64,000 nucleotides of DNA from JBKCUK01 sp046318415 (GTDB lineage: Bacteria > Pseudomonadota > Alphaproteobacteria > Caedimonadales > Caedimonadaceae). Below the pieces are notes generated by a model. That model worked only from the letters and a program-made list of their open reading frames with translations. It made no database searches and was not told where the DNA came from. The position numbers and the translations under genes were made by a program. The stretch is taken from contig JBKCUK010000006.1 in assembly GCA_046318415.1 (NCBI GenBank), positions 1 through 64,000 on the forward strand, read 5' to 3'. Below are positions 34,481 to 44,167 of the stretch, piece after piece. The first letter of the stretch is position 1; each line of letters starts with the position of its first letter.

Positions 34481-35749
34481 ATGAAATACATAAAGTTTGC
34501 AATTGCTGCTGTGCTGCTGGGTTGTGTCTCAGCTTTTGCCTCAGAACCACAGCGCAGTCTCTACGAACTGCCCGACGATTTTTCGCAAGAAGCCCTCTTT
34601 CGCTCAAGTGTAATTGTGCGGGTCAATGAGATTCGCTTGATGGGCGTTGCTGTGGGAGAGCGCCATATCTTGACCTGTGCCCACGCACTTGTGGATCATA
34701 CCCTTCACAATGACCCCGTGCATTGCTACGCCCTCACCAATCAAGCGTCTCGCTATGATTTTCCCCTCGCCTCCTCAACGAATGCTGAAGGAGAGGATTT
34801 CCATATTGATTACGCGGCCACGGATTTTCTGCGCGAAATCCCCATTCACCGTGTTGAGTATCACCCAGATACTTCCTTCAAGAAGGACACCACGCAAATT
34901 CTGACCTCACCGGTGGTCCTGATGGAGGAATACCCCCAGGTGTTGGCAGCAGGTATTGAGTCAAATGAATTTTTTTGTGGGGAGGGTATTTTTTGCGCTC
35001 AAAAAGATGAGAAAAAAGGCATCTACCGGGTGCATGGACCGGATCTGGCACTTTTAGAGTGTGCCGAGCCCCATGGCCTACCCATCCTTGGGCTTGCTGA
35101 TCCCCTCGACGATGAGAGACCTGTTTTACATGTGCCCAGCTTCTGGAGGTTGCGTCTAAAAAGTGTTCAAGAGAATGTGAGAGATTATCTCTTGAGGCAA
35201 AAATTCTTCATGGGCATCGAACCAAAGGTCATTGGTCAGCGGTTTCGTTGTCTTCCAGCAAATAAAAAGGGCCTCAAATCTTGGAGCAACCGAGTCTTTT
35301 TACCCAAGAAACAAAACGGAACATTCGATCTTGATTTTGGTCGTGAGTATCCGGGCGCGCCAGCCGGCTTTGGTGTTCTTGCTGCCGGCGACAGTGGTGC
35401 TGCAGCTGTAACCATCAAGCAAGGTAGGGCCTATCTTGTCGGCATCGTCAGCCATGGTGAGATTGATCGGGTTTTTCGTCATATCCACAGAATTGTGACC
35501 GAGTATCAACATATCCTTCCCCAACTGGAGACCAATATGCCGCTTCAGACTCTCTATGCGAATGACAGAGAATGCCAAGCGGCAGCCCCCATGATTCGTC
35601 TCTACCGTGAGGCCTTCAGGACACAAGATCCGCAAAAGAAGTGGTTTATGACCCAGGGTTTAAGTGATGTGACTCAGTTCAAAGCATGGATTACATCAAA
35701 GATTGCTGCTGAAGGTTCGCCATCGAATCCGAACGAGAAACCCTCTTGA
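34481..35749 (+). CDS. Secreted trypsin-like serine protease
   Basis: 422 residues. Signal peptide MKYIKFAIAAVLLGCVSAFA. The chymotrypsin-fold triad can be followed: His in ILTCAHALVDH, Asp in GPDLALLECAEP and Ser in AAGDSGAAAV, with VGIVSHG as the substrate-binding strand. The middle contains an insertion of ~130 residues with FFCGEGIFCAQ and RLKSVQENVRDYLLRQ that is longer than in V8- or trypsin-type enzymes. Known: triad proteases of this fold cleave proteins outside the cytoplasm. Target unknown; host protein processing or nutrient digestion are both possible. A good promoter precedes it. Confidence 0.85.
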   Translation: MKYIKFAIAAVLLGCVSAFASEPQRSLYELPDDFSQEALFRSSVIVRVNEIRLMGVAVGERHILTCAHALVDHTLHNDPVHCYALTNQASRYDFPLASSTNAEGEDFHIDYAATDFLREIPIHRVEYHPDTSFKKDTTQILTSPVVLMEEYPQVLAAGIESNEFFCGEGIFCAQKDEKKGIYRVHGPDLALLECAEPHGLPILGLADPLDDERPVLHVPSFWRLRLKSVQENVRDYLLRQKFFMGIEPKVIGQRFRCLPANKKGLKSWSNRVFLPKKQNGTFDLDFGREYPGAPAGFGVLAAGDSGAAAVTIKQGRAYLVGIVSHGEIDRVFRHIHRIVTEYQHILPQLETNMPLQTLYANDRECQAAAPMIRLYREAFRTQDPQKKWFMTQGLSDVTQFKAWITSKIAAEGSPSNPNEKPS

Positions 35750-35795
35750 TCCATCTCTCCATGGGCTGGGCCTTTGAATGCCTAATGAGGGGGGC

Positions 35796-36950
35796 TTAGC
35801 TCGCTTTATCACCTGGCTTTTGAGGGTTGGCAAGGCCTAAAGCGCGCAGGATTTTAGCCAAATCATTCTGATCAGCCACCAATTCGGGCAAGAGTTCAAT
35901 AAAGGACTTGGATCCCCATTCAATGGCGCGGCGCACCAAGAAGGGGGTCGGGCTATGGGGTTCAACGGATTCAAGATAATCGGCAACGATCGCAAGTAAC
36001 TGATAGGCTTGACCCCGAGATTCTATCTGGTCGGCCGATAGGGGCAGCTTCGCCATGGATGGTGACTCCTTTAGGGGCGTACGGTCTTTGGGTGGCGTTG
36101 AGATTTCATCTCTCGAACGCTCACTTTTCTCGTCTGTGCGCACTTTTGGACTGATTTTGGTGTTCTTTTGCAAACTGCTGAGGATGTGATAAATGGCCTC
36201 TAATCCTTCAGTCGTGCGTCGCAAGATCCCAACGGCCTCAGGAGTTTGCTCGATCAAGAAACTCTCAAGGGCTTTCACTTCTTCAAGGGCGTCATTGAGG
36301 CTCTCTAAACTGTCTTGATAAAAGCTTGCAGGGGTGTTGCGCCAACTGGTCTGTAAGATCTGGGGCGTGGCATGGCCCTCTTGTTCAATTTGGCGTGCCA
36401 AATCTGCGCCGCGGGGTCCTTGTTTTTGCAAATTCTCAAAGTTCTTTACCGCCTCATAGTCGGTCACCGTCAGTGGGCCAGGAGATTCCTCGCCCGGATC
36501 CGTGATGGGCACAAAACGAAAATGAAGGGGAAATTTTTCGTCCATCCACTCGATGGGCGCTAAGCGATAGCCCACATCCTGGTGCAAAATTTGCGGATGA
36601 ACATCGGGCCAATATTTCAAACAAACTTCTCGGATGACGCGACAGCCGGCGCTAAAACCTGGAATGCCATGGAGATGAAGCCATGCCTCGCACAACCAAA
36701 CGGCCAGCTGCAAATCCTTGGACTGGTGCGTCAGGGCTTCAAGGCTGGTGGCGGCAACCAAGGACCAGTCGGCTTTTTTCAAGGGGCGTTTCCAAATTCC
36801 CTGTGGGACCTGGTCGTCTTCTTCATGGCGCGCGTCGCGGATGATATCGTAGACCTTATCATAATTTAAAAAGCGACCTACCGGCACAGCACCCGGAATA
36901 GGCTTGAGGATTTCGTCCACACAATCGTCTAAATCAAAGGGAAGCCGCAT
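35796..36950 (-). CDS. tssA: Type VI secretion protein TssA (ImpA N-terminal domain)
   Basis: 384 residues. N-terminal ImpA domain: GAVPVGRFLNYDKVYDII, DWSLVAATSLEALTHQSKDL, LQLAVWLCEAWLHLHGIPGF and CLKYWPDVHPQ. The C-terminal part (from ~310) is a short helical domain (ADQIESRGQAYQLLAIVADYL, PHSPTPFLVRRAIEWGSKSF) of the class that caps or primes the sheath. Known: TssA organises baseplate and tail polymerisation. Last gene of the T6SS block on this strand, 11 bases after tssM. Confidence 0.92.
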   Translation of the reverse strand: MRLPFDLDDCVDEILKPIPGAVPVGRFLNYDKVYDIIRDARHEEDDQVPQGIWKRPLKKADWSLVAATSLEALTHQSKDLQLAVWLCEAWLHLHGIPGFSAGCRVIREVCLKYWPDVHPQILHQDVGYRLAPIEWMDEKFPLHFRFVPITDPGEESPGPLTVTDYEAVKNFENLQKQGPRGADLARQIEQEGHATPQILQTSWRNTPASFYQDSLESLNDALEEVKALESFLIEQTPEAVGILRRTTEGLEAIYHILSSLQKNTKISPKVRTDEKSERSRDEISTPPKDRTPLKESPSMAKLPLSADQIESRGQAYQLLAIVADYLESVEPHSPTPFLVRRAIEWGSKSFIELLPELVADQNDLAKILRALGLANPQKPGDKAS

Positions 36951-36961
36951 GGGGCGCCTTC

Positions 36962-39900
36962 CTAATGTTTCAGGCGGGGCAGCTTAGCTACCGGCGCTTC
37001 TGTGGGGAATCGGGGAACGGCAAGGACAGCCACCTCCTTGGCTGAAGTGGCACCTTTTTCTTTTGCCTTGGCGGGCGCCTTCAGCACCAAACGCATAAAC
37101 AGATGCGCTTGTTCGGTCTTGCGGGCCATTTCCTGGCGGATCGCCTCTTCCTCATCAAAGCAAGGCACAGCCAAGGCCGTTGGAATGGTGAATTCAAGGG
37201 GTATGGGTTGCGCTGGCCCCAGACCTAAGTCTTCGCGCAGGCGATGCGCTTTAATAAGGCGCAACAGTGCCCAGCGACCGGAAAATTCGAAGATGGCAGC
37301 GGGACCCTCAACGGCCAAATTGGGTAGACGCGGATCGGCCAAGGGCAAGACATCGCTGTTTTGCGCCCAGCGGATGGTGAGGATCACAGGATGACCTGCG
37401 CGCCAGCCGGATGTGCGCTCTTGATCCCGATCGGTAATGCGTTGCGGCCCAACATCCATGTGCCACGACAGAACCTTATCGCCCCCCCGCTCACGCTGGC
37501 GGTCGGTTCTAAAGTCCACCTGGAATTGAACGGAAGGTGTGCCAACCCCTCCTTGGGATTCGAAACTGGACATCATCAACGGGCGAATGGACTGCATGTC
37601 GCGCACGAACTGGGTGATGCTGCCAAGGCCTGAGGTGCCGCCATCTACTTGCGCTAAGGCCAGGCTATCACTGGCTGTCAATTGGTCGAACATCTGATAA
37701 AAGGCCACCACATCCTCAGGTTCGGCTTCCGGTGTTTCCAGCCCCGCGTTGTCCTTGGTAAAGGGGAAGCGTCCGGCTAAGTTCACATTGAAGAAGGTCG
37801 CCGCTTTGTTATAGCGGTCCATGGCAAGATGCACGCCTAAGGATTCACACCGTTGGCGCAGCTCATGGACCATGTCGTTGCGAACCTCAACAAAGTAGTC
37901 ACCCCCGGCATCAAACATGTCGGCATTCAGCTTTTCATAGCAATTTTCAGCCGTGATGCTGTTCATTTCATTCAAGACAAAGTGCTCGAGATTTTTCAGT
38001 GTATTACCAGGACTTTGCTTGCTGTAATCCTCAAGCACCGCGGCAATCCGCGCCCACTTGTGCACCAAAGGCACTTCAAAGGGAACATCCTCAAAGAAGC
38101 CAAGTCCCAAAAGGGTCAAGATGGGCTCGGCCATCTCTTTACTGAGATAGGATACCCTAAACCGTTGTCCTTTAAGATAAGCTTTTAAGTCATTCACGTC
38201 TTGCGAGGTAAAAGCCAAGAGGGCCAGATTGGACTCACCCTGCCACCAGTCAAAACTGCCATCACGGGTGGCGTAGAGGTTATCGTGGGCCAGAAGATTA
38301 TCGACTTTTTGCAGGACGGCGTAGGTTTCATGGACCAAAAGTTCGCGCAGGCGCGAATGTTGCACCACCAATGCGCCATCATCAAACACCCCAAATAGCC
38401 TTGAAAACAAGGGGGTGACGGTTGCAATGTTATGCACTTGCGAGCTCAACATCTCCTTGGTGCCGTAACCTGCAAACTCAGGCGGTTCGTCATGGAATGT
38501 TTGGGCTTCAGCTACGAAACTTAACACATGCTTTCTGACGGCATTGCGCCCAATGGCTTTTAGGCAAGGTTGCAATTTGGGGCTGACATGGGGATAGCGT
38601 TGCCCCAAATAATCGTCGAAATTCTGCACCACGCGTACAGCTTTTTGTAAGGCCAATTCATCCCAAAAAAGCAGCTTTTGCGGCGGGACTTTGGCTACCA
38701 ATTGGCGTTCTGCCGTTTTCGCCATGAAGGGTTCCTGCAAAAACGCAGATAAGGCGTCGATGACATTAATGAGGGCTTTGGAGGGGGATGACACCGCCTG
38801 GCCATTTTTGGCGGTGAACAAGGGCCCTGTGAGGGTCGATTTGATCTCACCCAGTGCGACCTTGAATTTGGCAAAATCGCCATCAGCTTGTTTTTGTAAC
38901 TCTGTCGTCAGCGTTGGCCCCACAAGCGAAAGGGAATTCATCAGTCGCATGAGATTGGTATAGGTCGCATTCGGTTGGAAATTCAAGGCATCGAGCCAAC
39001 TGAGTTCACCGCTGCTCATGAGATCTGCCGCTGCGATGGCGTTTTCCGCAAGAGCCCTTGCATCCGAGTCATCCAAATAGCGTGCAGTGGATAGGTCTGA
39101 GAGTTGTTCCAGCTGCTTTTGCAGGGCAAAAAGGGTGGGGTAATTCTTTTGCACATCAAAGGCGTTGGCGAGGAATTCGCGATAGACCTTGCCCAATTTC
39201 TGGCTGGCTAACACCTTGAAATCATCCAGTAAAACGCGTCGCTGGGCCGCCTGCGATAAGGCGCTAGAATAGTAGCGCGAGTTTTTGTAAAAGTCGGCTG
39301 GAAGATCCACGTTAAAGACATACTTGATAAGGGTACCAAGGTCTTCGATGCTCTCTGTTCGCTCTAACTCATTGTAGAGTTTGACATGTTTTTCAAGCTC
39401 TGCCAGCTGGCGAATGAACCCATCGAGGGCACGGTAACTGGCCAATGAGGTGGGAGTTGAACCGCGTCCACCTTGCTGTGTCACCGTGTCCGTTTGCAAG
39501 ATATTGGGGGAGACCACCGTATTGGCCTTGCGAATCAGGCCTGAGGCGAGGGAAGGTAAGACGATGCGGTCATAGCCGATGGCGATCGCCTCTTGCAGCC
39601 GTTCATCGATGCTGGAAAACCAGGAGGCGGGTAAAAAGATCGAGGACGTGCTGACAAACGAAATATTGGCATAGCTGGAGAGAATTTCCGCAGCCTGCTG
39701 ATTCATGTAATTGATGAGCTCAGCATCATCACTAATCCCGCCCCTCTGGCGCACGCCCTGCAATGAACGATCAATTTGATTGAGGGCCGGTGTCATGGTG
39801 CGCAGACTTTGGCTTAAACGATCCTGGGCGTAAAACATGCCCAAAAGCCAAGCGCTTGCACCGGCAACGCTGATCGCTTTGCCGAAATTGAGATAATGAT

Positions 39901-41170
39901 TAACGGAAACCAGAACGCGCCGCACCGGCTGGGCAAGGGTTGCCTCAGGAAAGATTTTTGCTGCGAATAAATCTCGGGCAAAAGCGATCCTTCCTTTAGG
40001 TTCGCCCAGCATCTTCCCAAAGAGACCACTGGAGAGCTCCGTATCTCCCGCCAGCGCTTTGGGGGTGTTTTCCTGTAGCGCTGTGCAGTAAACGCCTCTT
40101 AAGAAGAACGACTCGTGATAGGCACTTTCGCGGAACACCAAATCGAGGAATGTCTCAAGCCCTTCCCGCAGCTCAAGCATGCGTGTGGGCAGTTCGATTA
40201 AATCATCGCGTTCCTGTTCCAGTCTGGATTGGGTAATCAAAGTCGCGCGCAGATGATCAATATTGCTTGTTAAATCTTTGAACATGTCGTCCAGCCATGA
40301 GGTGCTGAAGGCCGTGTTCACGCTATAGGGGACCGACCAACCAAAGATATTTTGGCGCAGATGACTTGGAAGGGCGCGCATCAAGTGACTGAAACCGGGG
40401 ATGGCATCGCACTGGGTTAAGACCACGTAAACGGGGACATGCATGCCAAGAACCGTTTGTAAATGCCATAACTTTTGATGGATCAGCTTGGCTTTTTCTT
40501 GCAATGCAGTTTGCTCAGCTGCGTTTGTGATGCGCATCTCTCTCACATCCAGCGTCAAAACCACACCATCCAATGGGCGCTTAGGACGGGCGCGACCAAG
40601 GGTGCGCAGCAAATAATCCCAGTTCCCTTCTTGGCTGAGTGAATCATCGCCTGTGAACAGGGATCCTTTGACATCAAGAGCAATGCCATGATCAAAAAAC
40701 CACCAATTTAACAGTGCTTGATCGCCCTCAATTTCATAATCTGGGTGACCAATGGGAAGTTCGAGGTCTAGGCTGGAGAGCAGGGTGGATTTGCCGCTGT
40801 TTTCAGGGCCGACCACCAAATACCAGGGGATATCGTACTGAGGCGTCAGAGAGGGCAAGTAACTCTTTAAAACCTCGAGGGTTCGGACAAAGGATTGGGA
40901 AATCTCATCTTGCCTTTGCCAGGTCCAACGTGTGGCGAGCCCGGAAAATCCATCGCGCACCCTTTGCCAAAAGCGTCGCACTTGATCATTGAAATCTTCG
41001 CGCAACTCCCCTTGGACACTGGGGCGCTCAAGGGCGCGACGCTGGGCTGCTTTTTTGATGGTTGAGCTGGCAACAAACGTAAAGACGGTCAGGACAATAA
41101 TGCCGATGACCAGTGCCGTAAAGGCCACATAGGGCAGGTAGGGGGCAAAGGCATTCATGAAACCCGGCAT
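36962..41170 (-). CDS. tssM: Type VI secretion membrane-complex protein TssM (IcmF)
   Basis: 1402 residues, at the long end of the family. N-terminal membrane helix (YVAFTALVIGIIVLTVFTFV), cytoplasmic GTPase-like domain with Walker A GPENSGKSTLLSS near residue 125, a further membrane helix near 440 (ISVAGASAWLLGMFYA), then a large periplasmic region ending in the IcmF C-terminal beta domain (GWRAGHPVILTIRWAQNSD; FEFSGRWALLRLIKAHRL). Forms the trans-envelope channel with TssL and TssJ. An intact Walker A suggests nucleotide binding is kept. Confidence 0.95.
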   Translation of the reverse strand: MPGFMNAFAPYLPYVAFTALVIGIIVLTVFTFVASSTIKKAAQRRALERPSVQGELREDFNDQVRRFWQRVRDGFSGLATRWTWQRQDEISQSFVRTLEVLKSYLPSLTPQYDIPWYLVVGPENSGKSTLLSSLDLELPIGHPDYEIEGDQALLNWWFFDHGIALDVKGSLFTGDDSLSQEGNWDYLLRTLGRARPKRPLDGVVLTLDVREMRITNAAEQTALQEKAKLIHQKLWHLQTVLGMHVPVYVVLTQCDAIPGFSHLMRALPSHLRQNIFGWSVPYSVNTAFSTSWLDDMFKDLTSNIDHLRATLITQSRLEQERDDLIELPTRMLELREGLETFLDLVFRESAYHESFFLRGVYCTALQENTPKALAGDTELSSGLFGKMLGEPKGRIAFARDLFAAKIFPEATLAQPVRRVLVSVNHYLNFGKAISVAGASAWLLGMFYAQDRLSQSLRTMTPALNQIDRSLQGVRQRGGISDDAELINYMNQQAAEILSSYANISFVSTSSIFLPASWFSSIDERLQEAIAIGYDRIVLPSLASGLIRKANTVVSPNILQTDTVTQQGGRGSTPTSLASYRALDGFIRQLAELEKHVKLYNELERTESIEDLGTLIKYVFNVDLPADFYKNSRYYSSALSQAAQRRVLLDDFKVLASQKLGKVYREFLANAFDVQKNYPTLFALQKQLEQLSDLSTARYLDDSDARALAENAIAAADLMSSGELSWLDALNFQPNATYTNLMRLMNSLSLVGPTLTTELQKQADGDFAKFKVALGEIKSTLTGPLFTAKNGQAVSSPSKALINVIDALSAFLQEPFMAKTAERQLVAKVPPQKLLFWDELALQKAVRVVQNFDDYLGQRYPHVSPKLQPCLKAIGRNAVRKHVLSFVAEAQTFHDEPPEFAGYGTKEMLSSQVHNIATVTPLFSRLFGVFDDGALVVQHSRLRELLVHETYAVLQKVDNLLAHDNLYATRDGSFDWWQGESNLALLAFTSQDVNDLKAYLKGQRFRVSYLSKEMAEPILTLLGLGFFEDVPFEVPLVHKWARIAAVLEDYSKQSPGNTLKNLEHFVLNEMNSITAENCYEKLNADMFDAGGDYFVEVRNDMVHELRQRCESLGVHLAMDRYNKAATFFNVNLAGRFPFTKDNAGLETPEAEPEDVVAFYQMFDQLTASDSLALAQVDGGTSGLGSITQFVRDMQSIRPLMMSSFESQGGVGTPSVQFQVDFRTDRQRERGGDKVLSWHMDVGPQRITDRDQERTSGWRAGHPVILTIRWAQNSDVLPLADPRLPNLAVEGPAAIFEFSGRWALLRLIKAHRLREDLGLGPAQPIPLEFTIPTALAVPCFDEEEAIRQEMARKTEQAHLFMRLVLKAPAKAKEKGATSAKEVAVLAVPRFPTEAPVAKLPRLKH

Positions 41171-41181
41171 TCCTTACCCCT

Positions 41182-42000
41182 TCAATGCTCATGGGCAAAA
41201 GTCAAAATACGATTGGTGGTATTTTGAACTTGCGCCGTCAAATTGAACCAAACACCATAGGAAATGGCTAAAAGACCTACACCCGTGACCGCAAACATCA
41301 TGAGCCAGCGCCTGACGTCTTGCATAAACTTGGGCGTTGTGCCGCTCAGCGTATGTTGATAGGCACTGGGCATCAGGCGCTCATTGAGAAGATCGGGAAC
41401 AAAGTCACGCTGATAAATAAAGCGGTAGAGGTGCTGCATATAGCGGTGAACAGCCCCCCCATCATCACGGTTGCGATAGCGCCCCTGGAAATCCAGGCCT
41501 AACGCCAAAAGATAAATTTCTGCCAGGTCACGTTGCGCAGGGTCGCCCTCGCTCAGCAGGTGATCAAGGCGCGAGAAAAACAGATCTCCAGCATCGTGGC
41601 TGCCAAAGAGGGCAGATTCTAAAAGATGGTCTTCCCAGTATTTACGACCCTGCCAATCCAGGTTGAGGAAAATCTCATCTGCAAGGGCGGCCGCAATAAA
41701 TTTGGTCTCGGCGAACAAGCTGGTGGCAAATACGCCCCCCATGCGGGTTGCTTGAATTTCTTGTGTTTCCAGAAGGGCGCGTAGATCGTTGTGAATGGCC
41801 TGAGCACCCGCTGCGATGCGAACATCATCATCGCCCGGAACTTTTTCTGTCTCCATGGCAGTGTGTTCCAGTAACCATGTGCCTTCTTGGATATTCTTCT
41901 TGTGGACCATGATTCGCAGGTGAAAATCTTCGAAGAATCGCGTAATAAACGACCCAATTCTGTCATCTCTTCGCCGCAAGTGTAGCTGGGTGTTGACCAC
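41182..42000 (-). CDS. tssL: Type VI secretion membrane protein TssL (DotU)
   Basis: 272 residues. Cytoplasmic hook domain with FATSLFAETKFIAAALADEI, DWQGRKYWEDHLLESALFG, DLFFSRLDHLLSEGD and DLAEIYLLALGLDFQGRYR, then a single C-terminal membrane helix (FAVTGVGLLAISYGVWFNL) and a ~15-residue tail. There is no fused peptidoglycan-binding domain, so cell-wall anchoring must come from another protein; the SPOR-domain gene upstream is the obvious candidate. Lies 11 bases before tssM. Confidence 0.94.
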   Translation of the reverse strand: MVNTQLHLRRRDDRIGSFITRFFEDFHLRIMVHKKNIQEGTWLLEHTAMETEKVPGDDDVRIAAGAQAIHNDLRALLETQEIQATRMGGVFATSLFAETKFIAAALADEIFLNLDWQGRKYWEDHLLESALFGSHDAGDLFFSRLDHLLSEGDPAQRDLAEIYLLALGLDFQGRYRNRDDGGAVHRYMQHLYRFIYQRDFVPDLLNERLMPSAYQHTLSGTTPKFMQDVRRWLMMFAVTGVGLLAISYGVWFNLTAQVQNTTNRILTFAHEH

Positions 42001-42090
42001 CGTTTGCGCTCCCCGTCTTCTATTTTTTGGGTTCGTTTTATACCATAGAATAACCCATAAAGATTAACGTAAAGTTATCTAAAATCAAAA

Positions 42091-43404
42091 CTATGCCTTT
42101 GTTTTTGGTACATATAACACAATCTCGACGGGGCGATTTTCTGGTGAATCGGCCACATTAAAAATACACAAAGGCTGGTCTTCCTCGATAAAGTTTGCAT
42201 CACCCGTGATGCTAAAAAACACCACATCTTTTGCTGGAAGGAGGTTCATCTCGACATCTTCAGAGATTACTTTTCGTGCAGCCCCAAGGATGCGGCGATC
42301 ACGCACGGAACTGATATGACGCTGCGAGCAGATCACAGCCCCTTCCATCCAGCTGACCAGGTCTTTTTCGTCCATGGAAGCAGGTACCTTGGCACCAATG
42401 ACCATTCGGTTCCGCAACCATTCAGGGCGCAGATCAAGCTCGAAAAGACGTTGATCTTGGCTGAAGCCAACGATGATGTAGCCCTCTTGAATCTTCGATA
42501 ACACATCGAAAATAATTGTCATCACCTCAGTAAAACATGCATCCATCTGCATGTGATCGTAGGCCGGTAAGACTGGGGGGACCAGATTGGGATGCAGGGA
42601 CAAAATGATGCCAGCGGCGCGCGCCAGTTCTTGGTAAAGGGCAAAGGGTGTTGCCGCGTTGGACCTTAAGAGTGCTTCATAGGGAATTAAGGCTTGGGTA
42701 AGCGCGCAAACAATTTGCTCGGCCTCTCGGGACATAACGTCTTTGTGGGTGCCGCGCAGTTGATCGGATAAAAACATAATCTTATCGCGCATGGCGCTGG
42801 CCAAGCCTTCTAGGCGCTGATGCAAAACTGATGTTCCGGTCACACGCATCAGGGGTGGGATGAAATTGATCTTACGAAATCCCTGTCCTTCGCGCGTGAC
42901 TTGCAAAAGAGGAAGAGCCACATAACCCACGGGGGGTTCGCTGGCTGCCAGCAACTGATTATTTGGGTGCAACACAGGCGTGCGAATGGCATTATCGCCC
43001 GTGTTCATGTCATTGATCTCAGGACTTTCCACCGAGATATAACGTTGACTGGTTTCACCAAAGCCACGCTCTTCTGCAACCGCGATGTAGAGCGTGCGTG
43101 TCTCGCCCGGATTAAAACCTGCTTGCACCAGATCCAGGGAGAGGGTCTCACCTTGCCCCCCAATGACCACTAAAAGCCCGTCGGGCAGTACCGCTTCAAG
43201 TCGCTGGATAATCAGGCGTCCTGCCACCAAGGCCGAGGCGTCATAATCAAGATCAATCAACCCATAACCGTTGGGCATCAGTTGTTGGAGATGATAGCGC
43301 AACAGTTGGTCGTGGCGCTGTTGCGCATATTGAAAATGCTGTGGCATCAACAGCATGCCTTCATACCATTGGACCGGTTGTTGGAGACGTGCAACGTTTT
43401 TCAT
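42091..43404 (-). CDS. tssK: Type VI secretion baseplate protein TssK
   Basis: 437 residues. Opens with VQWYEGMLLMPQHFQYAQQRH, the signature of TssK, and continues with GYGLIDLDYDASAL, LLQVTREGQGFRKINFIPPL and a C-terminal domain (VPASMDEKDLVSWMEGAVIC, FFSITGDANFIEEDQPLCIFN). Connects the baseplate to the TssJLM membrane complex. The ATG at 43404 is preferred (GAGGG just upstream); an ATG at 43428 would overlap the preceding gene by 17 bases. Confidence 0.94.
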   Translation of the reverse strand: MKNVARLQQPVQWYEGMLLMPQHFQYAQQRHDQLLRYHLQQLMPNGYGLIDLDYDASALVAGRLIIQRLEAVLPDGLLVVIGGQGETLSLDLVQAGFNPGETRTLYIAVAEERGFGETSQRYISVESPEINDMNTGDNAIRTPVLHPNNQLLAASEPPVGYVALPLLQVTREGQGFRKINFIPPLMRVTGTSVLHQRLEGLASAMRDKIMFLSDQLRGTHKDVMSREAEQIVCALTQALIPYEALLRSNAATPFALYQELARAAGIILSLHPNLVPPVLPAYDHMQMDACFTEVMTIIFDVLSKIQEGYIIVGFSQDQRLFELDLRPEWLRNRMVIGAKVPASMDEKDLVSWMEGAVICSQRHISSVRDRRILGAARKVISEDVEMNLLPAKDVVFFSITGDANFIEEDQPLCIFNVADSPENRPVEIVLYVPKTKA

Positions 43405-43411
43405 GGTGCCC

Positions 43412-44167
43412 TCACTCGTGATCCGCACTTAAGCTTGTTTGTCCTGATTGAGCCGGGGCCAGAACTTCCTTTGCAATACGGCCGGCTTTAGGTCCTGCTG
43501 CGGCATCAACCGCCTTGACTGCTTTATTCTTTAAGTCTGGGTGTGAGCCCTCATTTGGCGCGATACGCGGTAGGACTTTTTCCTCGAAATAGCTGTCTTC
43601 GTGTTTTTTTCGGGGTGCCAGTTGACCACGAACCACGGCGGCTTCTGGCTCATCAAAGGCACGTAACGGGCCGCAGCCCTGTTCCAGTACGCAGAAGTCA
43701 TATTTTTTTAAGTGAATGTGGGCAGTGTCATGGCGCCCAAGGCGGATGCGATGGGCCCCTGGCGTCAGATAGTTGGCAAAGACCAGGGCGCCTGACGGAG
43801 ACTCGCCGCGAAAATCGAGGGGGATGTTTTGGACCCTTTGTCCTGGCGTTAATTCCCAATGCAGCACATCGATGACATCGGGATAATCACGTTTGATTTG
43901 GTCCGCGGCTGCGAAGTATTCGGCAGCTGTCATCTTTAAGAGTGCTTGCAAAACATCGCGGCGGTAAATGATCACCACATCGACAGCTGTGGCCGTGTCG
44001 AGATTGGCATCCGAGTCCAGCGTGATCGAGATTTCCTCAACATTCACAGGGGGTTCAGACTCTGGCTCCGCCAGAATGCCGCATCCACTGAGCGCGATGA
44101 GGAGCAGTTGTCCCATGAGGGCACTGGCCCACACTTTAGCGCGAGAGGGGGAGAAGGTCGCACGCAT
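43412..44167 (-). CDS. TssJ-like outer-membrane lipoprotein
   Basis: 251 residues. Signal peptide with lipobox (LLLIALSGCGILAE). The mature N-terminal half (ISITLDSDANLDTATAVDVVIIYRRDVLQALLKMTAAEYF.., given in part) followed by ELTPGQRVQNIPLDFRGESP and LTPGAHRIRLGRH has the strand-helix-strand plan of TssJ: partner-recruiting variables, then a LxPGE-like loop and a basic strand. The second half (LRAFDEPEAAVVRGQLAPRK onwards) is an extra Lys/Ala-rich tail not typical of TssJ. Position next to tssK, tssL and tssM supports the role; sequence similarity is modest, so I leave the symbol empty. Confidence 0.7.
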   Translation of the reverse strand: MRATFSPSRAKVWASALMGQLLLIALSGCGILAEPESEPPVNVEEISITLDSDANLDTATAVDVVIIYRRDVLQALLKMTAAEYFAAADQIKRDYPDVIDVLHWELTPGQRVQNIPLDFRGESPSGALVFANYLTPGAHRIRLGRHDTAHIHLKKYDFCVLEQGCGPLRAFDEPEAAVVRGQLAPRKKHEDSYFEEKVLPRIAPNEGSHPDLKNKAVKAVDAAAGPKAGRIAKEVLAPAQSGQTSLSADHE

